Source of the DNA: Neogemmobacter tilapiae
GTDB taxonomy: Bacteria; Pseudomonadota; Alphaproteobacteria; Rhodobacterales; Rhodobacteraceae
NCBI RefSeq assembly: GCF_014652215.1
Contig: NZ_BMYJ01000001.1
Location: 1-64,000, forward strand
Reading direction: 5' to 3'
DNA: 64,000 nt
A program made the translations under genes and the position numbers. The stretch's first letter is position 1. Each line of letters opens with the position of its first letter. The notes beneath the pieces were generated by a model. The model was not told the DNA's origin. It worked only from the letters and a program-made list of their open reading frames with translations, and made no database searches. Below are positions 33,018 to 41,809 of this stretch, piece by piece.

Positions 33018-33985
33018 TGGGCGGCCTTGGCTTTGCCTGTCACGCTCGCCCAAAGCGGCGTGATCACGCGCGTTGCCACCGGGATAAGCAACAGGCCAAG
33101 GATCAAGCCAAACACGCCATCCAACCCCGCCGTCACCGTCCATTCCAGAAAACCTGCGGCCTGCGGGACAGCATGGGCGGCGGCTTCGGCGATGTGGTGG
33201 ATCTGGTTGTAAAGCCAGCCCCAGCCCAGATCCGATGCCCCATGCAGAACGATTGACCCGCCCACCCACAGCATCGCCGCTGTGCCGACAATCGACAGAA
33301 ACGCCATCAGCTTTGGCATAAATGCCACCAAACCCCGCCCCAAGGCCCGCCAAGCCGCCGTCCGGCCAGTTGCCGCCATATGCAGCCCCATATCGTCCAT
33401 CTTGACGATCAGCGCCACCGTTCCGTAGACCGCCACCGTGATCAGCGTGCCGACCACCGCCAAGGTGATCGCTTCCATCCAGAAATTGCTTTCCGGAATT
33501 GCCGCCAAGGCAATCGTCATGATTTCTGCCGACAGGATGAAATCCGTCTTGATCGCCCCCGCGACCTTTTCTTCCTCAAGATGTGCCTTGTCTTTGACGT
33601 CCATATCGGCGGCGACATGCGCGTCACCATGCGGGAACAGCCAGTGAAAGACCTTTTCTGCGCCTTCAAAACAAAGATAGGCACCGCCCAACATCAGCAG
33701 CGGCGTGATCAGCCAAGGCGCAAAGTTCGACAGCAACAGCGCTGCCGGCAACAGGATGATCAGCTTGTTCTTCAAGGACCCCAGTGCGATCCGCCGGATG
33801 ATTGGCAATTCCCGGTGCGCGTCAAAGCCATGCACATATTTCGGCGTCACGGCGGCATCGTCGATCACCACGCCCGCCGCCTTGGCTCCGGCCTTGGCCG
33901 CCGCCGCCGCAATATCATCGACCGAGGCCGCTGCCACCTTGGCAATCGCCGCCACATCATCCAACAGCGCCAAAAGTCCGCTCAT
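33014..33985 (-). CDS. DUF808 family inner membrane protein (YedI-like)
   Basis: The 323-residue protein matches DUF808/YedI. It starts 'MSGLLALLDDVAAIAKVAA', continues with 'VDDAAVTPKYVHG'-like sequence near residues 41-53, and has six or seven membrane helices in the remainder. 'TDFILSAEIMTIALAAI' near 145-161 is well conserved in the family. Function unknown; a membrane transport or stress role is sometimes guessed. ATG 33985 has AAGGG six bases upstream; an alternative ATG lies two codons before. Confidence 0.87.
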   Translation of the reverse strand: MSGLLALLDDVAAIAKVAAASVDDIAAAAAKAGAKAAGVVIDDAAVTPKYVHGFDAHRELPIIRRIALGSLKNKLIILLPAALLLSNFAPWLITPLLMLGGAYLCFEGAEKVFHWLFPHGDAHVAADMDVKDKAHLEEEKVAGAIKTDFILSAEIMTIALAAIPESNFWMEAITLAVVGTLITVAVYGTVALIVKMDDMGLHMAATGRTAAWRALGRGLVAFMPKLMAFLSIVGTAAMLWVGGSIVLHGASDLGWGWLYNQIHHIAEAAAHAVPQAAGFLEWTVTAGLDGVFGLILGLLLIPVATRVITPLWASVTGKAKAAH

Positions 33986-34096
33986 ACCCATCCCTTTCGT
34001 ATTTCATCCGGATATAGGGCGGCCTGCCCCTCGCGCAAAGCGCTTTTCCTTTTGCAAAGCACCGCTTATCGTCTGCCCGAAACAGGGGATGGCCAC

Positions 34097-34240
34097 ATGA
34101 CCGACCGTATCGCTTTGGTGCTGGCCCTGATCATCGCGGCGGCGGTCGCCTATGACTATTTCCAAAATGATGGCGAAGTCCTGCTTTTCCTGGCCCGCAA
34201 AGCGCTGGACTTTCTGGATTATGTCATCTTCTGGCGCTAG
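34097..34240 (+). CDS. 47-residue single-pass membrane protein
   Basis: A short gene encodes one hydrophobic helix (about residues 5-20, 'ALVLALIIAAAVAYDYF') and a second amphipathic stretch 'LLFLARKALDFLDYVIFW'. The start ATG at 34097 follows a GGGGATGG region. I recall similar small proteins upstream of gap in Rhodobacteraceae, but cannot confirm it here. It sits 82 bases before the gap gene on the same strand. Function unknown. Confidence 0.65.
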   Translation: MTDRIALVLALIIAAAVAYDYFQNDGEVLLFLARKALDFLDYVIFWR

Positions 34241-34322
34241 AAGGGCAAAAGCAGCGTTGATTTCGCCGGGAATAAGGTGATGTTAGCGCCAACAGATACA
34301 TCGAGTCGCAGGAGGGCTTCGC

Positions 34323-35324
34323 ATGACAGTGAAAGTGGCAATCAACGGCTTTGGCCGGATCGGGCGGAACGTGCTGCGGGCGATCATCGAATCCGGGCGC
34401 ACCGATATTCAGGTCGTGGCGATCAACGATCTGGGGCCGGTGGAAACCAATGCCCATCTGCTGCGCTATGACAGCGTCCATGGCCGCTTTCCGGTGAATG
34501 TCACCACCGGGCCGGACTGGATCGACGTGGGCCGTGGCCCGATGCGCGTGACGGCACTGCGCAACCCAGCGGAACTGCCGTGGGGCGATGTCGATATCGT
34601 TATGGAATGCACGGGGATTTTCACCTCGAAAGAAAAATGCATGGCGCACTTGGAGAATGGCTCCAAGCGCGTGCTGATCTCGGCCCCCGGTGACGGTGCC
34701 GACAAAACCATCGTCTTTGGCGTCAACGACAACACGCTGACCAAGGATGATCTGGTCGTGTCGAATGCCTCTTGCACCACGAACTGCCTGTCGCCCGTCG
34801 CCAAAGTGCTGAACGAGGCGATCGGCATTGAAAAAGGCATGATGACGACGATCCACAGCTACACGGGCGACCAGCCGACGCTGGATACGATGCACAAAGA
34901 TCTGTATCGCGCCCGCGCCGCTGCGCTGTCGATGATCCCGACCTCGACCGGGGCCGCCAAGGCCGTGGGGCTGGTGCTGCCGGAGCTGAAGGGCAAGTTG
35001 GACGGTTTCTCGATCCGCGTGCCCACGCCAAATGTTTCGGTTGTCGATCTGAAGTTCATCGCCAAGCGCGCGACGAGCGTCGAGGAAATCAACGCCGCGA
35101 TCAAGGCCGCCGCCGATGGACCGCTGAAGGGTATTCTGGGCTATACCAACGAAAAGCTGGTTTCGTCCGACTTCAACCACGACCCGCATTCCTCGGTCTT
35201 CCACATGGATCAGACCAAGGTCATGGATGGCACCTTTGTGTCGATCCTGTCGTGGTATGACAACGAATGGGGCTTCTCGAACCGCATGTCCGACACTGCC
35301 GTGGCGATGGGCAAGCTGATCTGA
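34323..35324 (+). CDS. gap: Type I glyceraldehyde-3-phosphate dehydrogenase
   Basis: The 333-residue cytosolic enzyme oxidises glyceraldehyde-3-phosphate with NAD and phosphate in glycolysis, or runs in reverse in gluconeogenesis. It has the N-terminal '[16 protein letters not shown]', catalytic Cys151 in '[13 protein letters not shown]', and '[11 protein letters not shown]' near residue 238. An AGGAGG site precedes the ATG. A strong terminator follows, so it appears monocistronic apart from the small gene upstream. Confidence 0.96.
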   Translation: MTVKVAINGFGRIGRNVLRAIIESGRTDIQVVAINDLGPVETNAHLLRYDSVHGRFPVNVTTGPDWIDVGRGPMRVTALRNPAELPWGDVDIVMECTGIFTSKEKCMAHLENGSKRVLISAPGDGADKTIVFGVNDNTLTKDDLVVSNASCTTNCLSPVAKVLNEAIGIEKGMMTTIHSYTGDQPTLDTMHKDLYRARAAALSMIPTSTGAAKAVGLVLPELKGKLDGFSIRVPTPNVSVVDLKFIAKRATSVEEINAAIKAAADGPLKGILGYTNEKLVSSDFNHDPHSSVFHMDQTKVMDGTFVSILSWYDNEWGFSNRMSDTAVAMGKLI

Positions 35325-35352
35325 GAACGGCAAAAGCCTTTGGAAGCACAGG

Positions 35353-35379
35353 AAGGGGTGGCGCAAGCCACCCCTTTTT
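35353..35379 (+). terminator. Rho-independent terminator after gap
   Basis: A perfect 10-bp stem (35353-35362 and 35367-35376) with a GCAA tetraloop is followed by five T. Confidence 0.9.
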
Positions 35380-35528
35380 CGTTTTCAGACCTATGCAGTG
35401 CGCGCATAGCCGCACCGCAGCATTGTGCGTTGTTAGCGGGAACATCAGGGCGCATATTCCGGTCATGGGAACAGCAAAGGCCAACCGGGCCGCGCAGGGG
35501 TTCCCCGAGGAACCGAAAGGGACAAGTT

Positions 35529-35696
35529 ATGACTGTTATCGCCAATCTGAAAGAAGCCGCTGCAAAACGCGCTTTGTATCGTAAGACCCGTGACGAAATC
35601 GCGCAACTGCCGCTGGATATCGCGCTGGATCTGAACATCTTCCCGGGCGACGCTGGCAAGATCGCCTATGAAGCCGTCTACGGAAAAGCCGCCTAA
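35529..35696 (+). CDS. DUF1127-like small protein, 55 residues
   Basis: The start ATG at 35529 follows AAAGGGA. The protein is a basic helix pair: 'KRALYRKTRDEIAQLPLD' then 'ALDLNIFPGDAGKIAYEAVYG'. The arrangement resembles the YjiS/DUF1127 family of small Arg-rich regulatory proteins that are often stress-induced and affect phosphate or RNA metabolism in alphaproteobacteria. The match is approximate. It has its own terminator at 35725-35752 and a likely promoter in the 150 bases upstream. Confidence 0.72.
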   Translation: MTVIANLKEAAAKRALYRKTRDEIAQLPLDIALDLNIFPGDAGKIAYEAVYGKAA

Positions 35697-35724
35697 GGGC
35701 AGGCTAAAGCATTGCGCTGAACGC

Positions 35725-35752
35725 AAGGCGGTCCCATCGGGCCGCCTTTTGT
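35725..35752 (+). terminator. Terminator after the DUF1127-like gene
   Basis: AAGGCGG (35725-35731) and CCGCCTT (35742-35748), with an inner CCC-GGG pair and one bulge, are followed by TT and more T. It lies next to the end of the convergent coaD gene and may serve both. Confidence 0.75.
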
Positions 35753-36244
35753 TTATTGAAACTTCGCCTGCAAAGCCTGCTCCACCGCAGGCGGTACGAA
35801 CTTCGACACATCCCCGCCCAGCCGCGCAATCTCTTTAACCAGCTTCGATGCAATCGCCTGCCGCCGCGCATCCGCCATCAGAAAAACCGTCTCGATACTG
35901 CTGTCCAGCGCGCGGTTCATCCCGACCATCTGGAATTCATATTCGAAATCCGCCACCGCCCGCAGGCCCCGGATGATCACCGTGGCCCCCACGTCGCGCG
36001 CGCAGTCGATCAGCAGGTTTTCAAAGGGATGAACGACGATCTCGCCCCCCGTCTTGTCGGTGATTGCCGCGCATTCGGCGCGCAGCATGGCCACCCGTTC
36101 CTCCAGCGAAAACAGCGGCCCCTTATCACGGTTCACCGCCACGCCAATCACCAACCGATCCACCAAGGCCATCGCCCTTTGGATAATGTCGGTATGTCCC
36201 AAGGTCACGGGATCGAACGTCCCCGGATAAAGCCCGATGCGCAT
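35753..36244 (-). CDS. coaD: Pantetheine-phosphate adenylyltransferase
   Basis: The 163-residue protein transfers AMP to phosphopantetheine, the penultimate step of coenzyme A synthesis. The nucleotidyltransferase motif TLGH is at residues 14-17 ('GTFDPVTLGHTDII'). 'RGLRAVADFEYEFQMVGMNR' and the final 'RRQAIASKLVKEIARLGGDV' match CoaD. It is soluble and usually hexameric. Confidence 0.95.
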   Translation of the reverse strand: MRIGLYPGTFDPVTLGHTDIIQRAMALVDRLVIGVAVNRDKGPLFSLEERVAMLRAECAAITDKTGGEIVVHPFENLLIDCARDVGATVIIRGLRAVADFEYEFQMVGMNRALDSSIETVFLMADARRQAIASKLVKEIARLGGDVSKFVPPAVEQALQAKFQ

Positions 36245-36306
36245 GGTCCACTCCCCTTGACCGCCCCTGCCAGACCATCAAATCGGGCAGGGGGATGCAA
36301 GGGGGA

Positions 36307-36741
36307 TCAGTGACCCTTCACCATATCTTCCAGCGCATCACGCTCCATCGCCAACTCGCCCAGCCGCATCTTGACCACGTCCCCGATGGAAATGACGGCC
36401 ACCATCTCGGCCCCGTCCATCACCGGCATATGGCGGAAACGCCCGTCCGTCATGCGCTGCAACACCTCGACGGCACCATCCGTTCGGGTGCAGGTCACCA
36501 GCTTTTCCGTCATCACCACCGTCACCGGATCGCCCAGACAGGCCGCCCCCCGCTTGCCCACTTCGCGCACGATGTCGCGTTCCGACACAATACCCAGCGG
36601 CACCTTGCCGTCACGCGACACGACAAGCGCGCCGATGCGGCGGGCCGACAGGATTTCGGCGGTTTCGGCGATGGTGGACGTGGGGGGAACGGTATACACC
36701 GGGCCTTCCCCCTTGACCCGCAAGATTTTCATCACGGTCAT
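36307..36741 (-). CDS. CBS domain pair protein
   Basis: The 144-residue protein consists of two CBS domains. The first has 'IAETAEILSARRIGALVVSRDGK' and 'GIVSERDIVREV'; the second 'VEVLQRMTDGRFRHMPVMDG' and 'AVISIGDVVKMRL'. Such stand-alone pairs bind adenosyl ligands and tune partner enzymes or channels. ATG 36741 follows GGAAGGGAG; the longer frame upstream belongs to the LysR region and is not used. Partner unknown. Confidence 0.9.
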   Translation of the reverse strand: MTVMKILRVKGEGPVYTVPPTSTIAETAEILSARRIGALVVSRDGKVPLGIVSERDIVREVGKRGAACLGDPVTVVMTEKLVTCTRTDGAVEVLQRMTDGRFRHMPVMDGAEMVAVISIGDVVKMRLGELAMERDALEDMVKGH

Positions 36742-36790
36742 GGTGGTCTCCCTTCCAGCCAACCCAGCGTCGGCCCGATCCCGGATTCTG

Positions 36791-37681
36791 TCAAGAAATT
36801 CCTTCCAGCCGCGCCAGTTCGCGTCTGACCCCATCGGCCAGCGCCGCCGCAAAGCGGTTCAACCGCTCGACCCGCCCATCGCTTTCATGCCGGATCAACC
36901 AAAAGGCGCGGCGCAGAGAAACATGGTCGGTCATGACCTTGACCAGTTCCGGGGCCGAGGGCAAAGCGAAGTCATGCACGACGCCAATCCCCGCCCCGGC
37001 CCGCAGCATGTTCAACTGCACCGACACGGAATTTGACGCCAGTTGCGCCAAAGGCGCACCGGTTTCGGTCAGATAATCCAGTTCTTTGTCAAAGATCATG
37101 TCGGGGATATAGCCGACCATCCGGTGCCCCTGCAGATCCTCGGGCCGCTGCGGCCAACCCATCCGGTCCAGATAGCCCCGTTCTGCCGCCAGATGCAGGC
37201 GGTAATCGGTCAGCTTTTGCACCGTCAGCCGCCCGGCGGTGGGGCGGGAAACCCCGATCGCCATATCCGCCTCGCGCTTGGAAAGGTTGAACACGCGGGG
37301 CAGGGCGACCACCTGCACCTCAAGCCCCGGATGATCCTGCGCCATCTGCGCCAGAACCGGGGGCAGCAGATAATTCGCGCATCCATCCGGCGCGCCAATC
37401 CTGATCTGCCCCGTCAACTCCCCCGTTGCCCCGGTCAACGCCTCTGACGCCCCCTGCATCGCGGTTTCCACTTGTTCCGCATGATCCAGCAGCCGCTGGC
37501 CGCTTTCCGTCAGCGCATAGCCCTGCGGACCCTTGGCGAAAAGTTGCGCTTTCAGCGCCTCTTCCAGCCGGGCAATCCTGCGCCCCACGGTGGCCGCATC
37601 AATGCGCAAGGCCCGCCCCGCGCCGGACAGGCTTTCAGCCCGTGCCACCGCCAGAAACACCCGCAGATCATCCCAATCCAT
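36791..37681 (-). CDS. LysR family transcriptional regulator
   Basis: The 296-residue protein has the LysR winged helix at residues 1-60 ('DLRVFLAVARAESLSGAGRAL', 'VGRRIARLEEALKAQLF') and a periplasmic-binding-like effector domain. The gene is divergent from mmsA with a 99-base intergenic region that carries a perfect TTTGCA-N4-TGCAAA palindrome. It probably regulates mmsA and itself (inference). Effectors could be methylmalonate semialdehyde or valine/inositol pathway products. Confidence 0.88.
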   Translation of the reverse strand: MDWDDLRVFLAVARAESLSGAGRALRIDAATVGRRIARLEEALKAQLFAKGPQGYALTESGQRLLDHAEQVETAMQGASEALTGATGELTGQIRIGAPDGCANYLLPPVLAQMAQDHPGLEVQVVALPRVFNLSKREADMAIGVSRPTAGRLTVQKLTDYRLHLAAERGYLDRMGWPQRPEDLQGHRMVGYIPDMIFDKELDYLTETGAPLAQLASNSVSVQLNMLRAGAGIGVVHDFALPSAPELVKVMTDHVSLRRAFWLIRHESDGRVERLNRFAAALADGVRRELARLEGIS

Positions 37682-37690
37682 CGCGTTCCC

Positions 37691-37706
37691 TTTGCAAAAA
37701 TGCAAA
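37691..37706. promoter_or_regulatory. LysR operator candidate between lysR and mmsA
   Basis: TTTGCA (37691-37696), AAAA, TGCAAA (37701-37706) is a perfect 6-bp inverted repeat, 10 bases upstream of the LysR start and about 75 bases before mmsA. The position fits the site where a LysR protein would control both genes. Confidence 0.5.
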
Positions 37707-37780
37707 ACAGTGGCGCGATACTTCCTGTTTATCTGGCGTTTCCGCAAGGGTATTGTGCCGCAAACCGAATGGAGGATCAG

Positions 37781-39280
37781 ATGCAAGACATTGGACACTG
37801 GATCAACGGCAAGCTGGTGGCAGGCACCTCGGGCCGCTTTGCCGACGTTTTCAACCCCGCGACGGGCGAGGTTCAGGCGCGCGTGGCGCTGGCGTCGCAA
37901 GCCGAACTGGACGCTGCCGTTGCCGATGCTGCCAAAGCCCAGCCGAAATGGGCCGCCACGAACCCGCAGCGCCGTGCGCGCGTGATGATGGAGATGGTGC
38001 GCCTTCTGAACCGCGATATGGACAAGCTGGCCGAAGTCCTGTCGCGCGAGCACGGCAAGACCATTCCCGACGCCAAGGGCGATATCCAGCGCGGGCTGGA
38101 AGTTGTCGAGTTCTGCATCGGTGCGCCCCATCTGTTGAAAGGTGAATTCACCGACAGCGCAGGCCCCGGCATTGACATGTATTCCATGCGCCAGGCGCTT
38201 GGCGTGGCGGCAGGCATCACGCCCTTCAACTTTCCTGCCATGATCCCCTTGTGGAAAATGGCCCCGGCGCTGGCTTGCGGCAACGCGTTCATTCTGAAAC
38301 CCTCGGAACGTGACCCTTCGGTGCCACTGATGCTGGCCGCATTGTTTAAAGAGGCAGGGCTGCCCGACGGTGTCTTGCAGGTCATCAACGGCGACAAGGG
38401 CGCGGTCGATGCGATCCTTGACAACGAAACCATCGCCGCCGTGGGCTTTGTGGGTTCCACGCCGATTGCCGAATACATCTATGCCAAGGGTTGTGCCAAC
38501 GGCAAACGGGTACAGTGCTTTGGGGGTGCCAAGAACCATATGATCATCATGCCCGATGCTGATCTGGATCAGGCGGCGGATGCTTTGGTTGGCGCAGGCT
38601 ATGGTGCTGCGGGCGAACGCTGCATGGCGATTTCGGTGGCGGTGCCGGTGGGCGACGAAACGGCGGATCGTCTGATCGAAAAGCTGATCCCCCGGATCGA
38701 AAAGCTGAAAGTCGGCCCCTATACGGCAGGCAATGACGTCGATTACGGCCCCGTTGTCACCGGGGCGGCCAAGGCGAATATCCTGCGGCTGGTGGAAACC
38801 GGCGTTGCGGCGGGGGCCAAGCTGGTCATCGACGGGCGGAATTTCAAACTGCAAGGCTATGAAGAGGGCTTTTTCGTCGGCCCGCATCTGTTTGACCATG
38901 TCACGCCGGATATGGACATCTACACCAAGGAAATCTTTGGGCCTGTGCTATCCACCGTCCGCGCCAAATCCTATGAAGAGGCGCTGAAGCTGGCGATGGA
39001 CCACGAATACGGCAACGGCACCGCGATCTATACCCGCGATGGCGACACGGCCCGCGACTTTGCGGCGCGGGTGAATGTGGGGATGATCGGCATCAACGTG
39101 CCAATTCCCGTGCCCTTGGCCTATCACACCTTTGGCGGCTGGAAGAAATCGTCGTTCGGCGATCTGAACCAGCACGGGCCGGATGCCTTCCGCTTTTATA
39201 CCCGCACCAAGACCATCACCTCGCGCTGGCCTTCAGGGATCAAAGAAGGCGCAAGCCTGAACTTCAAGCCGATGGAGTGA
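37781..39280 (+). CDS. mmsA: CoA-acylating methylmalonate-semialdehyde dehydrogenase
   Basis: The 499-residue aldehyde dehydrogenase converts (methyl)malonate semialdehyde to propionyl- or acetyl-CoA in valine and inositol breakdown. It has the MmsA-type start 'IGHWINGKLVAGTSGR', nucleotide-binding 'GFVGSTPIAEYIY', and catalytic Cys281 in 'GAAGERCMAIS'. 'MIGINVPIPVPLAYHTFGGWKKS' near residues 430-452 is diagnostic. The ATG at 37781 follows GGAGG. A divergent LysR gene probably controls it. Confidence 0.93.
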   Translation: MQDIGHWINGKLVAGTSGRFADVFNPATGEVQARVALASQAELDAAVADAAKAQPKWAATNPQRRARVMMEMVRLLNRDMDKLAEVLSREHGKTIPDAKGDIQRGLEVVEFCIGAPHLLKGEFTDSAGPGIDMYSMRQALGVAAGITPFNFPAMIPLWKMAPALACGNAFILKPSERDPSVPLMLAALFKEAGLPDGVLQVINGDKGAVDAILDNETIAAVGFVGSTPIAEYIYAKGCANGKRVQCFGGAKNHMIIMPDADLDQAADALVGAGYGAAGERCMAISVAVPVGDETADRLIEKLIPRIEKLKVGPYTAGNDVDYGPVVTGAAKANILRLVETGVAAGAKLVIDGRNFKLQGYEEGFFVGPHLFDHVTPDMDIYTKEIFGPVLSTVRAKSYEEALKLAMDHEYGNGTAIYTRDGDTARDFAARVNVGMIGINVPIPVPLAYHTFGGWKKSSFGDLNQHGPDAFRFYTRTKTITSRWPSGIKEGASLNFKPME

Positions 39281-39312
39281 TGGATGGGCCATCGGCCCTT
39301 CCCCTTCAAAGC

Positions 39313-39343
39313 AAAAGGGGCGCCCAAAGCGGGCGCCCCTTTT
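39313..39343. terminator. Bidirectional terminator after mmsA
   Basis: A perfect 13-bp stem (39313-39325 and 39331-39343, loop AAAGC) has A-rich left and T-rich right flanks. It serves mmsA on the plus strand and the convergent L,D-transpeptidase gene on the minus strand. Confidence 0.9.
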
Positions 39344-39358
39344 CTCATATTCCACCGA

Positions 39359-40231
39359 TCAATTGTCGGTCGCGGGTTCCTCGACCTCTGGCATCACCAC
39401 CGGCGTTGTTGCCGCAGGGGTGACAACTGCCGGGGCGGTGCTTGCCATCAGCGCCGGATCCAGCGGCGGGGGCGCGGGCAGGTCTGGCAGCGCCGGCTCC
39501 ACCACAGCCTCAACCGGTTTCGGCTTTTTCGGCGCCGGCGGCGGTAAGGTCAACTTTGTCGGGCGCGATCCATCACGGTTCAGCACCACAACCTTGGCCC
39601 CGATCTGTGCCCGCTCAAACAGGTCGATCACATCCTGGTTGATCATGCGGATACAGCCCGACGAGGCGTTCGACCCAATCGAATTCCATTCGGGTGTGCC
39701 GTGAATACGATAGCCGTAGTCCACCCCATTTGTCGTCAAATACAGCGCCCGAGCACCCAGCGGGTTGGTCAACCCCCCCGGTTGGCCCTTGGCCCATTGT
39801 GCCAGCGAAGGTTTCCGCTCAATCATTTCTTTCGGCGGCGTCCAGGTCGGCCAGTGCTTGGCCTCAGTGATCAATGCTTCACCCGACCATTCAAAGCCCG
39901 ACTTGCCAACGGCGATACCATAGCGCAGCGCCTTGTTCTTGCCGGTCACCAGATGCAGCGTCCGTTGTGCTGGGTTGATGATGATCGTGCCCACTGCGTC
40001 TTCCGAGGGGAAATACACCTCTTGCCGCTGATACTGCGTGGGCACCTTTTCGGTGGGAATTGCCGGGATCGTAAAGGCCCCGTCTTTTTTCGCGACATAG
40101 GCATTCGGAACCAGCTTCGGCTCGGGGGCCTTGACTGCGCCCGACGCCACGAGGGCCGGGTCGGGAACGCAGGCAGGCAAAGCGGCCAAAGCGGCCAAAG
40201 TCGCAATGAGTTTCAGTCCATTCAGACGCAT
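39359..40231 (-). CDS. L,D-transpeptidase lipoprotein (YkuD family)
   Basis: The 290-residue protein starts with a lipoprotein signal: the lipobox LPAC places the modified Cys at residue 21. The YkuD domain (about residues 75-205) has the catalytic Cys193 in 'SSGCIRM' with the conserved 'YRIHGTPEWNSIG' before it. It would make 3-3 peptidoglycan cross-links or attach proteins to the wall. The last 70 residues are a Pro/Ala-rich low-complexity tail ('PPPAPKKPKPVE'), likely a periplasmic spacer. Confidence 0.9.
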   Translation of the reverse strand: MRLNGLKLIATLAALAALPACVPDPALVASGAVKAPEPKLVPNAYVAKKDGAFTIPAIPTEKVPTQYQRQEVYFPSEDAVGTIIINPAQRTLHLVTGKNKALRYGIAVGKSGFEWSGEALITEAKHWPTWTPPKEMIERKPSLAQWAKGQPGGLTNPLGARALYLTTNGVDYGYRIHGTPEWNSIGSNASSGCIRMINQDVIDLFERAQIGAKVVVLNRDGSRPTKLTLPPPAPKKPKPVEAVVEPALPDLPAPPPLDPALMASTAPAVVTPAATTPVVMPEVEEPATDN

Positions 40232-40377
40232 GACACAACCTTTTCTGGCCGGAATCGCAGGGCGAAATCCGGAATATTCTGATGCCTTAGCGCAGCATCA
40301 CGATTCCGTCAAAGGCGGAACATTGCCGAGATCGGCGAAGCGGCGCAACTTTTGGTGAACAGATGACCTTTGCAGCA

Positions 40378-41574
40378 TCACGTCACCGCCGCGCGCACCT
40401 TGTATTCCGGCCGGTCCCAGAGACGACCGCGCATCACCTCGGTCAGGATGGCAACGGCTTGGTCAATCTCGTTGACGCCGATGTAAAGCGGGGTGATGCC
40501 AAAACGCAGGATATCCGGCGCACGGAAATCGCCGATGACGCCCCGGGCGATCAGGGCCTGCATGATGGCATAGCCTTCGGGGTGGCGGAAACTGACCTGA
40601 CTTCCCCTTGCGCCGTGGTCGCGCGGAGTCGCCAGTTGCAGCATCGGGCAACCCGCCAGCACGCCGTCGATGAAACGGTCGCCCAGTTCCAGCGCTTTGG
40701 CATGAACCGCCGCCGGTTCAACCCCCTCCCACACATCCAAAGCCGCCGAAAGCGCCGCCATTTGCAGAATGGCTGGGGTTCCCACGCGCATCCGGTCAAT
40801 GCCATGGCCGGGGCGATAGTCGGGGTCAAAGGCAAAGGGCGCTTCATGCCCCAGCCAGCCGGAAAGCGCAGGTAGGGCCATCTGCGCATGTTTCGGCGCA
40901 ACATAGATGAAGGCGGGGCCACCGGGCCCGGAATTCAGGAATTTATACGTGCAGCCCGCCGCAAAATCGGCCCCCGATCCCGCTAGGTCCACTGCCACGG
41001 CCCCGGCACTGTGCGCCAGATCCCAAAAGGCCAGCGCACCCTTTTCATGGGCTAGCGCCGTCAGCGCCGCCATGTCGTGCCGCCGCCCGGTGCGATAATC
41101 GACCTCGGTCAGCATGGTCACAGCGACCGTCTCATCAATCGCCCCAGCCACATCCTCGGGTGCAACCGTCACCAGCCGATAGCCATCGCCCAACAAACGT
41201 GCCAGACCCTGCGCCATATACAGGTCCGACGGGAAATTTCCGGTATCCGACAGGATCACCCGCCGTTCCGGACGCAGCGCCAAGGCCGCGGCCAAGGCCT
41301 GCCAGACTTTGATCGACAAAGTATCGCCCAGAACCACCGTCCCCGGTGCCGCCCCCACCAAGCGCCCGATCCTGTCGCCCAGAACACGCGGCTGATCCAT
41401 CCATCCTGCCCGGTTCCAGGCGGTAATCAGCATCTGCCCCCATTCGTCCTGCATCGTCGCAGCCACCCGGGCCATGGCCGCCTTAGGCAAAGGCCCCAGC
41501 GAATTGCCGTCCAGATAGATCACCCCTTCGGGCAATTCGAACATCTTGCGGGTCACGGCAAAATCAGGGTTCAT
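40378..41574 (-). CDS. kynU: Kynureninase
   Basis: The 398-residue PLP enzyme splits kynurenine to anthranilate and alanine in tryptophan breakdown. It has 'FELPEGVIYLDGNSLGPLP' near the N-terminus and the PLP lysine in 'GCTYKFLNSGPGGPAFIYV'. 'YLDGNSLG' and 'GHEAPFAFDPDYRPGHG' are family marks. ATG 41574 has AAGGAG upstream; an upstream ATG adds 16 non-conserved residues. Other kyn genes are not in the window. It is divergent from pntA. Confidence 0.93.
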   Translation of the reverse strand: MNPDFAVTRKMFELPEGVIYLDGNSLGPLPKAAMARVAATMQDEWGQMLITAWNRAGWMDQPRVLGDRIGRLVGAAPGTVVLGDTLSIKVWQALAAALALRPERRVILSDTGNFPSDLYMAQGLARLLGDGYRLVTVAPEDVAGAIDETVAVTMLTEVDYRTGRRHDMAALTALAHEKGALAFWDLAHSAGAVAVDLAGSGADFAAGCTYKFLNSGPGGPAFIYVAPKHAQMALPALSGWLGHEAPFAFDPDYRPGHGIDRMRVGTPAILQMAALSAALDVWEGVEPAAVHAKALELGDRFIDGVLAGCPMLQLATPRDHGARGSQVSFRHPEGYAIMQALIARGVIGDFRAPDILRFGITPLYIGVNEIDQAVAILTEVMRGRLWDRPEYKVRAAVT

Positions 41575-41809
41575 GCGTTTCTCCTTCGCCCGCAGGCTTG
41601 CGCAGGCATCAGCAAGGGTCAAGGGCGCGTTAGCGTTACCATGATTCGATCAAAAGTTGCCATTCCGCCTTTGGGTTGCACAGGGGCCGCGCAAGGCATG
41701 ACAAATCCGCCGATAGTTCTTTCAGGGCGCGCAAAATCGGCCTTTGCGCCTTGCATCTTGCGGATGGGCACGTTTGAACATTGCCAACGAATTCTTGCGG
41801 AGGGGCGGA

